From positions 1 to 64,000 of the forward strand of contig NZ_JAAWVT010000015.1 of the NCBI RefSeq assembly GCF_012271785.1: DNA of 64,000 nt. Direction: 5' to 3'. Every line of letters begins with the position of its first letter. Positions within the stretch are counted from its first letter, which is position 1. Below, in pieces: positions 26,925 through 34,602 of the stretch. The notes beneath the pieces are model-generated. The model made no database searches, was not told where the DNA came from, and worked only from the letters and a program-made list of their open reading frames with translations. This stretch comes from Paeniglutamicibacter terrestris (GTDB lineage Bacteria > Actinomycetota > Actinomycetes > Actinomycetales > Micrococcaceae). The position numbers were made by a program, and so were the translations under genes.

Positions 26925-28382
26925 ATGTCTATATCCACCTCGCTGAAGGATCAGTCCTCGACCGGTTTCTTTGGCCACCCAAAAACGCTTTCGAATCTGT
27001 TCAGCATCGAGATGTGGGAACGATTCTCCTTCTACGGGATGCAAGCAATCCTGGCGTACTACATGTACTTCTCGGTCGCCGAAGGTGGTCTGGGGCTCCC
27101 CAAGGACCTGGCACTCTCCCTCGTTGGCGCCTACGGCGGCGCCGTTTACTTGAGCACCATCCTTGGTGCCTGGGTGGCGGACCGGCTATTGGGTTCCGAG
27201 AAGGTGCTGCTTTGCGCTGCCATCATGATCATGGCCGGACACGTCGCCCTAGCAGTGCTTCCGGGCGCCGCAGGACTCGCCGTGGGCCTGATTCTGGTTG
27301 CCGTGGGCTCGGGCGGACTCAAGGCCAACGCCACCGCCCTAGTCGGTTCGCTCTATGCCAAGGATGACCCGCGCCGCGACGCTGGCTTCTCAATCTTCTA
27401 CATGGGCGTGAACATCGGTGGCCTCATTGGCCCGCTGCTCACCGGTTTCCTGCAACTACGCTGGGGTTTCCACATCGGCTTCGGTGCCGCAGCGGTAGGA
27501 ATGCTCATTGGCCTGGCGATTTACATCAGCGGTCGCAAAAACCTGCCCAATTCGGTTCAGGTTGTCAGCAATCCCCTGCCGGTGAAGGAACGCAAGGCGT
27601 ACCTGATTGGTGCCGTGGCCTTCATCGTTGTTGTCATCGCCGCCTTCTCTTTGAAGATCGTGACCCCCGAGTCGCTGGCCCGCACCATCGCCTACGTGGT
27701 GATCGTGGCCTCGGTCATCTACTTCACCCTGATGCTGCGCTCCAAGCGAGTCACTGCGGTAGAACGCAAGCATGTGCTGGCCTTCATCCCGCTCTACATC
27801 GCTTCTACGGCATTCTGGGCGCTGTTCCAGCAGCAGTTCACCTTCATCGCCGTGTACTCGGAGGAACGCCTGGACCGTTCACTGTTCGGCTGGGAAATGC
27901 CGGCCTCCTGGGTTCAGTCCATCAACCCGGTCTTCATCATCGTCTTGGCCGGCGTCTTCGCGGCACTGTGGACCAAACTAGGCAAGCGCCAGCCGGGCAC
28001 CCTGGTGAAGTTCTCCGTGGCCCTGCTGGTAGTTGGTGTGGCTTTCTTGGTCTTCATTCCGTTGGACTCCTTGGAAAAGACCCCGCTGTTGGCTCTGGTC
28101 GGCATCCTGCTGCTGTGCACCGTGGCAGAGCTGCTGCTGAGCCCCATTGGTCAATCGGTGACCACCAAGTTGGCTCCGGCCGCCTTTGGCACCCAGATGA
28201 TTGCGCTCTTCTTCCTCTCGGTGTCCCTGGGCACCACGCTGGCCGGCATTCTGGCCGGTTTCTACACCGAGGGCAATGAGATCACTTACTTCCTGGCTCT
28301 GGGCGGCACGGCAATAGTGCTGGGCATCGCCCTGCTGCTGGCTTCCCCCGCTCTCAAGAAGCTGATGGGCGAGGTTCGCTAA
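26925..28382 (+). CDS. POT/PTR-family proton-dependent oligopeptide transporter
   Basis: About 485 aa, roughly 13-14 membrane segments. The N-terminal MWERFSFYGMQAIL holds the ExxERFxxY-type signature (E-R-F-S-F-Y) for proton coupling, and FYMGVNIGGLIGPLLTG is the second POT signature. Probably imports di-/tripeptides with protons. Start ATG 26925 (MSISTSL); an upstream in-frame extension overlaps the amidase and is not conserved. Its last 268 bp (28115-28382) recur at 30186-30453 with about 94% identity, so the 3' end has been involved in a rearrangement. Confidence 0.92.
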   Translation: MSISTSLKDQSSTGFFGHPKTLSNLFSIEMWERFSFYGMQAILAYYMYFSVAEGGLGLPKDLALSLVGAYGGAVYLSTILGAWVADRLLGSEKVLLCAAIMIMAGHVALAVLPGAAGLAVGLILVAVGSGGLKANATALVGSLYAKDDPRRDAGFSIFYMGVNIGGLIGPLLTGFLQLRWGFHIGFGAAAVGMLIGLAIYISGRKNLPNSVQVVSNPLPVKERKAYLIGAVAFIVVVIAAFSLKIVTPESLARTIAYVVIVASVIYFTLMLRSKRVTAVERKHVLAFIPLYIASTAFWALFQQQFTFIAVYSEERLDRSLFGWEMPASWVQSINPVFIIVLAGVFAALWTKLGKRQPGTLVKFSVALLVVGVAFLVFIPLDSLEKTPLLALVGILLLCTVAELLLSPIGQSVTTKLAPAAFGTQMIALFFLSVSLGTTLAGILAGFYTEGNEITYFLALGGTAIVLGIALLLASPALKKLMGEVR

Positions 28383-28391
28383 GACCGCTCA

Positions 28392-28447
28392 CAAACTGGC
28401 GGCCACCGGATCCGGATTTTTTCCCGGTCTGGTGGCCGCCAGTTTTT
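28392..28447 (+). terminator. Terminator of the POT transporter gene
   Basis: AAACTGGCGGCCACCGG is repeated inverted as CCGGTCTGGTGGCCGCCAG with near-complete pairing, followed by TTTTT, about 10 bp after the transporter stop. Confidence 0.85.
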
Positions 28448-28554
28448 AATGATCCGTGTGACTTTCGAACCTGGGCACTTCCTTTCCTGCCCGTGGCCCA
28501 AGACCGTCGTGAGCTTGCACAACTCCGAGCTCAAGGATTAGCGCTGACTCCTGC

Positions 28555-29175
28555 TCAGCTGGCCGACGCACCTTCTGTGCCAGGTAAGCCCGCGGCCATT
28601 CCCGCCCACAGAAGGTCGGTTGTTGCTTGAACCAAAGCATCGGTGGAGGTTCCATCAAGGAAGTTGCCCGAGGCCAGTACGGCAGCCCCATGGAGGCTGA
28701 CAAAACATACCTGCGCCAGCGTCTCGCGCTCACCTGGTGCCACGACGCCGGCGTCTTGGGCTTCGGTTATGAGAGCCCTCGTTATTTTCATGCCATCTTC
28801 GCCAATGGAGCGCAGTTCGGCGCTGGCATCGGGATGGTGTTTGGTGGAGTACATGACCGCCAGCAGTACCGGTCGAGTGACGGCAAAGTTCACATAGGCA
28901 CGAGCGATCTCGACAAAACGTGCGCGATGGTCCCCGGAAGCACGGGCCGCCTCAGTGATTCGGGCATTCATGGCGAGGAAGCCGCGAAGGGCGAGGGCAT
29001 CAAGAAGTGCCTGCTTGTCACGAAAATGTTTGCCCGGCGCTGCATGGCTCACGCCCGCGTCCCGTGCGAGTTGCCGCAGTGAAAGTCCTTCGACTCCTGC
29101 TTCTTCAATAAATTCCGCCGCACGGTCCAGTAATACTTCGCGGAGCTTTCCGTGGTGGTAAGGCTGATCGATCAT
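28555..29175 (-). CDS. TetR/AcrR-family transcriptional regulator
   Basis: About 206 aa. N-terminal helix-turn-helix: YHHGKLREVLLDRAAEFIEE, then GLSLRQLARDAGVSHAAPGKHF (about 25-47). A C-terminal WHG-type ligand-binding domain follows (FVEIARAYVNFAVTRPVLLAVMY). Start ATG 29175. Divergent from an SDR gene with about 100 bp between, the usual layout for a local repressor of its neighbour. The inducer is unknown. Confidence 0.9.
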   Translation of the reverse strand: MIDQPYHHGKLREVLLDRAAEFIEEAGVEGLSLRQLARDAGVSHAAPGKHFRDKQALLDALALRGFLAMNARITEAARASGDHRARFVEIARAYVNFAVTRPVLLAVMYSTKHHPDASAELRSIGEDGMKITRALITEAQDAGVVAPGERETLAQVCFVSLHGAAVLASGNFLDGTSTDALVQATTDLLWAGMAAGLPGTEGASAS

Positions 29176-29191
29176 ATGACTAGCATAGCTG

Positions 29192-29245
29192 TGATGTAGC
29201 CATTGACAACTATGGTGCCACTGCCTACTATGTTGCCATCGCCTA
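29192..29245 (+). promoter_or_regulatory. SDR promoter overlapped by three 18-bp tandem repeats
   Basis: TTGACA (29203-29208) and TACTAT (29226-29231) are separated by 17 bp, a near-consensus sigma-70-type promoter reading toward the SDR gene. Three head-to-tail 18-bp units (29192-29209, 29210-29227, 29228-29245) cover it: units 2 and 3 share 15 of 18 positions, unit 1 matches less well (about 12 of 18 with unit 3). The shared core is ATGNNGCCA. The -35 box is in unit 1 and the -10 box spans units 2 and 3, a good position for the TetR-type repressor. Confidence 0.6.
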
Positions 29246-29277
29246 CTTCGGGTATTCATTCAACGAACGGATCTACC

Positions 29278-30069
29278 ATGACCAAGACCATGACGTACAC
29301 CCAGACCACGGCGCTGATCACCGGAGCGAGCTCCGGGCTGGGCGCGGAGTTTGCCACTCGATTTGCAGCACGCGGAGCCAACCTTGTTCTAGTTGCGCGC
29401 AGAATCGATCGACTTGAGGACCTCGCGAGGGAGTTGCGTACGGCTCATGGAATTTCGGTCACGACGCTGTCAAAGGATTTGAGCCATCCGGGAGCCGGTG
29501 CAGAACTCCGCGATGAACTCGCGGGCAGGGGCATCAGCATCGATACATTGATCAACAACGCGGGTTTCGCCACGAGCGGCCCGCTGGTTGAGGAGGATCC
29601 CGCGGTGATCGCCTCGGAGATCGCACTGAATGTGGCGACCTTGGTCGACATCACGCGGGCTTTTCTTCCGGAAATGCTCGCCTCGGGACAGGGCGCACTG
29701 ATCAACGTGGCCAGCACCGCGGGATTCCAGCCAGTACCGGGGATGGCAGTCTACGGAGCAACAAAGGCCTTTGTCCTGAGCTTCACGGAAGCTCTGGCTT
29801 ATGAGACGAAGGCCGCCGACCTTCGCGTGCTAGCACTCTGCCCGGGAGCAACCCGCACCGAATTCTTTGACGTTCTCGGCAGCGAGGACGCGGCGGTCGG
29901 TCGACTGCAGAGCGCCAGCGCCGTCATCACTACCGCACTGCGTGCCCTCGATCGCCGAAAGACACCCGTCAGCGTCGTTTCAGGAGTGGGGAATCGAGTA
30001 CTTGCCGCAGCGGCTCAGCGCCTCCCCCGGCCCATCTCACTTGCCATGGCCGGAAGCGCCGTTAAGTAA
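29278..30069 (+). CDS. Short-chain dehydrogenase/reductase (SDR)
   Basis: About 263 aa classical SDR. The cofactor motif TGASSGLG is at about residues 15-22, LINNAGFATSGP is the NNAG motif, the catalytic Ser is in INVASTAGF, and YGATK provides the Tyr and Lys. ARRIDRLEDLA after the second strand (arginines) favours NADPH. Start ATG 29278. It is the likely regulated target of the divergent TetR gene. Substrate cannot be inferred. Confidence 0.9.
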   Translation: MTKTMTYTQTTALITGASSGLGAEFATRFAARGANLVLVARRIDRLEDLARELRTAHGISVTTLSKDLSHPGAGAELRDELAGRGISIDTLINNAGFATSGPLVEEDPAVIASEIALNVATLVDITRAFLPEMLASGQGALINVASTAGFQPVPGMAVYGATKAFVLSFTEALAYETKAADLRVLALCPGATRTEFFDVLGSEDAAVGRLQSASAVITTALRALDRRKTPVSVVSGVGNRVLAAAAQRLPRPISLAMAGSAVK

Positions 30070-30117
30070 ACGTGCGCCGGGCGAGGCGGGGCTCGCCCAT
30101 CCGCGGATGTCAGCGGG

Positions 30118-30186
30118 TTACGACATACCAGCGGAGGCAAGGATGGGCACAAAGATCAATAGCAAAAGCACAAACCCGAAGACGAG
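30118..30186 (-). pseudogene. 3' remnant of a membrane-protein gene
   Basis: The minus strand here encodes a 22-residue end, LVFGFVLLLLIFVPILASAG plus two residues, then TAA. It is hydrophobic like a genuine last transmembrane helix. Upstream of it on the minus strand the sequence is antisense to the transporter copy, so the gene is cut off exactly at the repeat junction. A GGGCGAG/CTCGCCC hairpin at 30079-30098 lies between it and the SDR stop, as expected between convergent genes. Interpretation as a remnant is inference. Confidence 0.4.
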
Positions 30187-30453
30187 TGCACCGTGGCAGA
30201 GCTGTTGCTGAGCCCCATTGGTCAATCGGTGACCACCAAGTTGGCTCCGGCCGCCTTTGGGACGCAGATGATTGCGCTCTTCTCCCTCTCGGTGTCCCTG
30301 GGCACCACGCTGGCCGGCATTCTGGCCGGTTTCTACACCGAGGGCAATGAGATCACCTACTTCTTGGCCCTGGGCGGCACGGCAATCGTGTTGGGCATCG
30401 CCCTGCTGCTGGCGTCTCCCGCGTTGAAGAAGCTGATGGGCGAGCTCCGCTAG
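30186..30453 (+). pseudogene. Displaced 3' fragment of a POT transporter gene
   Basis: 268 bp matching 28115-28382 at about 94% (about 17 differences), ending in TAG where the intact gene ends in TAA. Nearly all differences are synonymous; only Phe-to-Ser and Val-to-Leu changes occur. It encodes the last about 88 residues of the transporter without a plausible start. A TAG about 25 nt upstream closes the frame, and a GTG at 30193 lacks a ribosome site. The synonymous pattern means the two copies diverged while both were under selection in complete genes. Confidence 0.85.
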
Positions 30454-30477
30454 GACCCTGCAACAAACCGAACATAC

Positions 30478-30524
30478 AACGGCGCTCGTCCACGGAATTG
30501 GATTCCGCAGGCGAGCGCCGTTTT
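30478..30524 (+). terminator. Terminator after the displaced transporter 3' end
   Basis: AACGGCGCTCG pairs with CGAGCGCCGTT across a loop that has its own small GGAAT/ATTCC stem, followed by TTTT. It lies 25 bp after the fragment's stop and probably belonged to the original transporter gene. Confidence 0.8.
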
Positions 30525-30561
30525 GCCTGGTCACCCCGGGGCGGGCCCGTGATGCGCCTGA

Positions 30562-31077
30562 TCAGTAGGATCCGACGGTGGCGAAGAAGCCCCAGACCAG
30601 CAGGCCCGCGATCAGCACGACGACCAGCAACCCGAGGTAGCCGGTGACCAGCCCGCCAATCGCGACACCGCGCATGTGCGGCTCACGCTTCAGCGCCAGG
30701 TGCCCGCAGATGATCGCCACGATCTCTGGGACCACCAGCAACCCTGCGGTGAAGACGCCAATGATTCCTGCCACGACGGAAACGATGGCCAGCACGCCCG
30801 AGGGCTGCCGCTCTTGCAGCGGGTAACCGGGTTGCTGATAACGGCGCGGATCACCAGCGTGGTTCCGCTCCCCCGCTCCACCCCCGTTGCCCGGAGCTGC
30901 CATCGGGTAACCGGAGCCGTGCGGAGCACCACCGATTGGCGGTGCATCCAGTGGCATCTCCAGATACGGGTTGCGCGCTGGCGCCACGTGCGGGTTCTGC
31001 GACCAGCGCGGGTCCTTCGGATTGTTAAACGACGGGTCCGCTGTGGACTCACCGGCACCGTCTTCGTCCTGGGCCAT
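30562..31077 (-). CDS. DUF4190 membrane protein
   Basis: 171 aa. The first about 95 residues are hydrophilic, Pro/Gly/Asn-rich and probably disordered. Two transmembrane helices follow: SGVLAIVSVVAGIIGVFTAG and GLVTGYLGLLVVVLIAGLLVW. Between them ICGHLALKREPHMRG is the DUF4190 hallmark. Function unknown; such proteins are abundant in Actinobacteria. The 211 bp to the divergent protease gene hold no other feature I can identify. Confidence 0.8.
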   Translation of the reverse strand: MAQDEDGAGESTADPSFNNPKDPRWSQNPHVAPARNPYLEMPLDAPPIGGAPHGSGYPMAAPGNGGGAGERNHAGDPRRYQQPGYPLQERQPSGVLAIVSVVAGIIGVFTAGLLVVPEIVAIICGHLALKREPHMRGVAIGGLVTGYLGLLVVVLIAGLLVWGFFATVGSY

Positions 31078-31288
31078 GATTTCCTTCCGGCGAGGGGGTC
31101 AGCGCCGCTCGAGGTTCTGATCCGCGGCGCGATATCGGACTTCCCAGCTTAGCGGCGACTGGTGGCCGAGGGTCGTCCCGCCACCTGCGGGCTTCGACGC
31201 GGCACCACCCGAAGCTCGGCTGAGCCTCCGATCCGAGCCACAGCGGGCGCACATTGACTACTCAGGAATCGGTGGGAGAGTTGCGTCT

Positions 31289-32467
31289 ATGGACAAGGAA
31301 ACCCAACCTCCAGCCGCAAGTTCCCACCCTAGGCACCATGCGGTGCCACCGTATCTTTTGGCCGCGATGGCCGCCTGCGATGGGGCTTGGGAGGCGCCGG
31401 AATCAATGCGCGAGATTATCTCGTCACAGCCCACCTTGGACAAGGCTGATGGCCCGGTCTCCGTGACCCGTACGCGCATCGCTACCCGGGCACGCCAGAC
31501 CATGCTGCTAGATCAGGCCCTGCTGCACGAACGCAGCACAGCCCACCAGAAACTCACCTGGCTTATTGAGCCCACCGGACGGCTGAACCGGATCATTTCC
31601 GATGCTCAGGGCGTGGAGATCACCCCCGGGACCTTGATCCGTTCCGAAGGCCAAAAACCCAGTGCGGACATCGACGTCAACCGGGCCTATGACGGGCTGG
31701 GGCACGTCTACGGATTCCTCGCGGATTTGTTCAAACGCAACTCATTGGACGGCTCCGGACTGGTGCTGCGTGGCACGGTGCACTACGGCGAGCACTATGA
31801 CAACGCGTTCTGGGACGGCACACAAATGGTGATGGGCGACGGAGACGGAGAGATCTTCAACTCCTTCACCTCTTCGCTCTCGGTGATCGCCCACGAACTG
31901 GGCCACGGCCTGCTGCAATACACCACGAATCTTCAATATCAGGGCCAGTCCGGGGCACTGAACGAATCCATCGCCGACGTCTTTGGCGCGCTGGTGGAGC
32001 AATTTGTGGCCGGAGACGATGCCGCGCACGCCAGCTGGCTGATCGGCAAGGGCCTGTTCACCAAGGCGGTCACCGGGGTAGCACTGCGCTCCATGATCGA
32101 ACCCGGAACGGCCTACAACGATTCGATTCTGGGCAAGGATCCGCAGCCGGCCACCATGGCCGAGTATGTGAAGACTACCGAGGATAACGGCGGAGTTCAT
32201 CTGAACTCCGGCATTCCCAACCGAGCGTTTGCGCTTTTTGCCAAGGCACTGGGTGGAAACGCTTGGGAAACCGCCGGTTCCCTGTGGTTCAACGTTATTG
32301 CTACCCGCACGCTGCCGGAAAACGCAGACTTCGCTACCTTCGCCGAGCAAACCCTGCTGCAGGCACGGCGTGATCATGGGGCAGGTTCGGCGGTCGAAAG
32401 CGCACTGAAGCAGGCCTGGGACACGGTCGGTGTGGTGCCACGCCTGAAGGAGAACGACGATGAGTGA
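31289..32467 (+). CDS. Protealysin-like M4 (thermolysin-family) metalloprotease
   Basis: 392 aa. No signal peptide; instead a short N-terminal propeptide with the motif PPYLLAAMA (about 20-28), as in protealysin. The zinc site is HELGH at 202-206 with the third ligand in NESIADVFG (Glu226), and NGGVHLNSGIPNRAF holds the transition-state histidine. Metzincins are excluded by the NESIAD segment. Lack of secretion signals implies an intracellular role or non-classical release. Its stop overlaps the following gene by 8 bp. Confidence 0.88.
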   Translation: MDKETQPPAASSHPRHHAVPPYLLAAMAACDGAWEAPESMREIISSQPTLDKADGPVSVTRTRIATRARQTMLLDQALLHERSTAHQKLTWLIEPTGRLNRIISDAQGVEITPGTLIRSEGQKPSADIDVNRAYDGLGHVYGFLADLFKRNSLDGSGLVLRGTVHYGEHYDNAFWDGTQMVMGDGDGEIFNSFTSSLSVIAHELGHGLLQYTTNLQYQGQSGALNESIADVFGALVEQFVAGDDAAHASWLIGKGLFTKAVTGVALRSMIEPGTAYNDSILGKDPQPATMAEYVKTTEDNGGVHLNSGIPNRAFALFAKALGGNAWETAGSLWFNVIATRTLPENADFATFAEQTLLQARRDHGAGSAVESALKQAWDTVGVVPRLKENDDE

Positions 32468-32768
32468 GTCACTGCGCATCCGTGTGGTGCGCTCCGGAGG
32501 TGTGGCCGGCATATCTCGGCGTGGGATCCTCGAATTACCCGCGCAGGAGCCCTCGGGTCAACAGGATCCGGATTGGTTCACAATGGCTCACCAGGCGCTG
32601 AATCAACTGCGATCCATTCAGGAACCGGCGACAGCACCAGCGGTCCGTGATGCCTTCACCTGGTCCCTGAATATCGACGGTGAGGACCACGTGGTGCCCG
32701 ATCAGCTCCTAGTCGGCCCCGCTCGAACTCTGGCCGAACACGTGATTACGCTCCGCGGGTCACGCTGA
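32460..32768 (+). CDS. Emfourin-type protealysin inhibitor
   Basis: 102 aa, starting inside the protease gene (8-bp overlap), so production is coupled. The N-terminal LRIRVVRSGGVAGISRRG and the C-terminal FTWSLNIDGEDHVV and PARTLAEHVITLRG resemble the small emfourin family, which is encoded next to protealysin-like proteases and inhibits them stoichiometrically. Identification rests on this pattern plus gene context; residue-level proof needs alignment. A plausible role is to hold the cytoplasmic protease inactive. Confidence 0.7.
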   Translation: MSESLRIRVVRSGGVAGISRRGILELPAQEPSGQQDPDWFTMAHQALNQLRSIQEPATAPAVRDAFTWSLNIDGEDHVVPDQLLVGPARTLAEHVITLRGSR

Positions 32769-32853
32769 TAAGTCGGCGTCGATGCCAACGGGAGCACGAC
32801 GTCATCTGCCTGATCACCCGCGTCAAAGACAAAAAGAATGAGAAACTGGCTCC

Positions 32854-34491
32854 ATGGCCCATCCTCGCGCCGGGACACCGGCATTGCCCCAAGACCTCAT
32901 CAACCTCTCAGAAGTACGCGATGCGTACTTTGAGATCCACCCGGATCCCTCGAATCCCGACCAGCGCGTAGCCTTCGGCACCTCGGGACACCGCGGCACC
33001 TCACTTAATGGCTCATTCAATGAGGACCACATTGCGGCCATCACCCAAGCCATCGTGGAATACCGCCGCGGTGCCGGGATCACCGGTCCGCTTTTTGTCG
33101 GTAAGGACACCCACGCACTCTCGGACCCGGCACAAGATACCGTGCTGGAGGTTCTGGCGGGCAACGACGTTCTTATCCTGACCGACGCTCGCACCGGATT
33201 CACCCCCACCCCTGCGCTGAGCCATGCGATCCTGAAGCACAACGCCAATAAATCCGCACCACGCGCCGATGGCATCATCATCACTCCCTCGCACAACCCA
33301 CCGGCCGATGGCGGACTGAAGTACAACCCTCCGCATGGCGGTCCGGCCGATACCGACGCCACCTCATGGATCGCGAACCGCGCCAATGAGCTGTTGGAGG
33401 CCAAGCTGGCCGGGGTTAAGCGCATCTCGCTCAGCGCCGCGCGTCTGGGTGGCAAGATCGGCGCCTTCGACTTCATGGACTCCTACGTTAACGACCTGCC
33501 CTCGGTCCTGGATCTGGACGCCATCCGCTCCTCGGGGCTGCGCATTGGCGCCGATCCGATGGGCGGGGCCGCGGTGGACTATTGGGGCGCGATAGCCGAG
33601 ACTCACAAACTGGATTTGACCGTGGTGAATCCGGGGGTGGATCCACGCTTTGCGTTCATGTCCCTGGATACCGACGGCAAGATCCGGATGGATTGCTCCT
33701 CGGCCAATGCGATGGCCTCGCTGATCGCCGCCCGCGCCTCCTTTGATATCTCCACGGGCAACGATGCGGACGCCGACCGGCACGGCATCGTTACCCCCGA
33801 TGCCGGGCTGATGAACCCGAATCATTTCCTGGCCGTAGCGATCGAGTACTTGTACACGCACCGCACCGGCTGGTCGCCCGATGCCAGCATCGGCAAGACA
33901 CTGGTCTCCTCCTCGATGATCGATCGGGTCGCCACCTCCTTGGGCCGCACCCTGGTGGAGGTCCCGGTGGGCTTCAAATGGTTTGTTCCGGGATTGCTTG
34001 ATGGCACCGGGGCCTTCGGTGGCGAGGAATCCGCCGGCGCGTCCTTCCTGCGCCATGACGGTGGCACCTGGACCACCGATAAGGATGGCATTTTGCTGGC
34101 CCTGCTGGCCAGCGAGATCACCGCGGTCACCGGTTCTAGCCCGTCGGTGCACTATGGCTCATTGGTGGCGCAACATGGCGCCCCGAGTTATGCGCGGATT
34201 GACGCCGAGGCCAACCGCGAACAAAAGGCGCGCCTGGGCAACCTCGCCGCCACCGATGTGTCGGCGCGGATGTTGGCCGGCGAAGAGATCACCGCACGGC
34301 TCACCGAGGCTCCGGGAAATGGGGCGAAGATCGGCGGTTTGAAGGTCACGACCGAGAACGCCTGGTTCGCCGCACGCCCCTCGGGCACGGAGGACAAGTA
34401 CAAGATCTACGCCGAATCGTTCCTGGGCGATGAGCATTTGGCACGGGTTCAGGCCGAGGCAAAAACGATCGTTGATTCGGTGCTCGGCTAG
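32854..34491 (+). CDS. pgm: Phosphoglucomutase (alpha-D-glucose-specific)
   Basis: Interconverts alpha-glucose-1-phosphate and glucose-6-phosphate. 545 aa, as expected for the actinobacterial/E. coli Pgm type. The phosphoserine loop [12 protein letters not shown] places the catalytic Ser at 146, metal-binding [10 protein letters not shown] is clear, the sugar loop GGEESAG follows and the C-terminal phosphate-binding [14 protein letters not shown] is intact. It supplies precursors for glycogen, trehalose and nucleotide sugars and may serve the sugar-phosphorylase locus 6 kb away. The last gene before a very strong terminator. Confidence 0.96.
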   Translation: MAHPRAGTPALPQDLINLSEVRDAYFEIHPDPSNPDQRVAFGTSGHRGTSLNGSFNEDHIAAITQAIVEYRRGAGITGPLFVGKDTHALSDPAQDTVLEVLAGNDVLILTDARTGFTPTPALSHAILKHNANKSAPRADGIIITPSHNPPADGGLKYNPPHGGPADTDATSWIANRANELLEAKLAGVKRISLSAARLGGKIGAFDFMDSYVNDLPSVLDLDAIRSSGLRIGADPMGGAAVDYWGAIAETHKLDLTVVNPGVDPRFAFMSLDTDGKIRMDCSSANAMASLIAARASFDISTGNDADADRHGIVTPDAGLMNPNHFLAVAIEYLYTHRTGWSPDASIGKTLVSSSMIDRVATSLGRTLVEVPVGFKWFVPGLLDGTGAFGGEESAGASFLRHDGGTWTTDKDGILLALLASEITAVTGSSPSVHYGSLVAQHGAPSYARIDAEANREQKARLGNLAATDVSARMLAGEEITARLTEAPGNGAKIGGLKVTTENAWFAARPSGTEDKYKIYAESFLGDEHLARVQAEAKTIVDSVLG

Positions 34492-34528
34492 TCACGCGGT
34501 GGCTTTCCCAGGTAGCTGGGAAGCACCA

Positions 34529-34587
34529 AAGGCTCCTACCTGCTTCTATTCCACATATGGAATAGAAGCAGGTAGGAGCCTTATTTT
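34529..34587. terminator. 25-bp perfect hairpin, bidirectional terminator
   Basis: Two perfectly complementary 25-nt arms (34529-34553 and 34558-34582) close on a 4-nt CATA loop. On the plus strand the hairpin runs into TTATTTTAG; on the minus strand it is followed by TTTGG. It separates convergent pgm and aldehyde dehydrogenase genes. Confidence 0.85.
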
Positions 34588-34602
34588 AGTCCGCTCGACG
34601 AC

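Noticed and set aside
28449-28554. A short frame between the transporter terminator and the TetR gene reading VAQDRRELAQLRAQGLAL
   Set aside because: It looks faintly helix-like but has no start or ribosome site, runs into the antisense of TetR, and matches no family I can name. Left as unexplained non-coding sequence.
28383-30186. Transposon or integrase-driven island around the TetR/SDR genes
   Set aside because: No transposase, integrase, terminal inverted repeats or tRNA target is visible; only the transporter 3' repeat supports a rearrangement.
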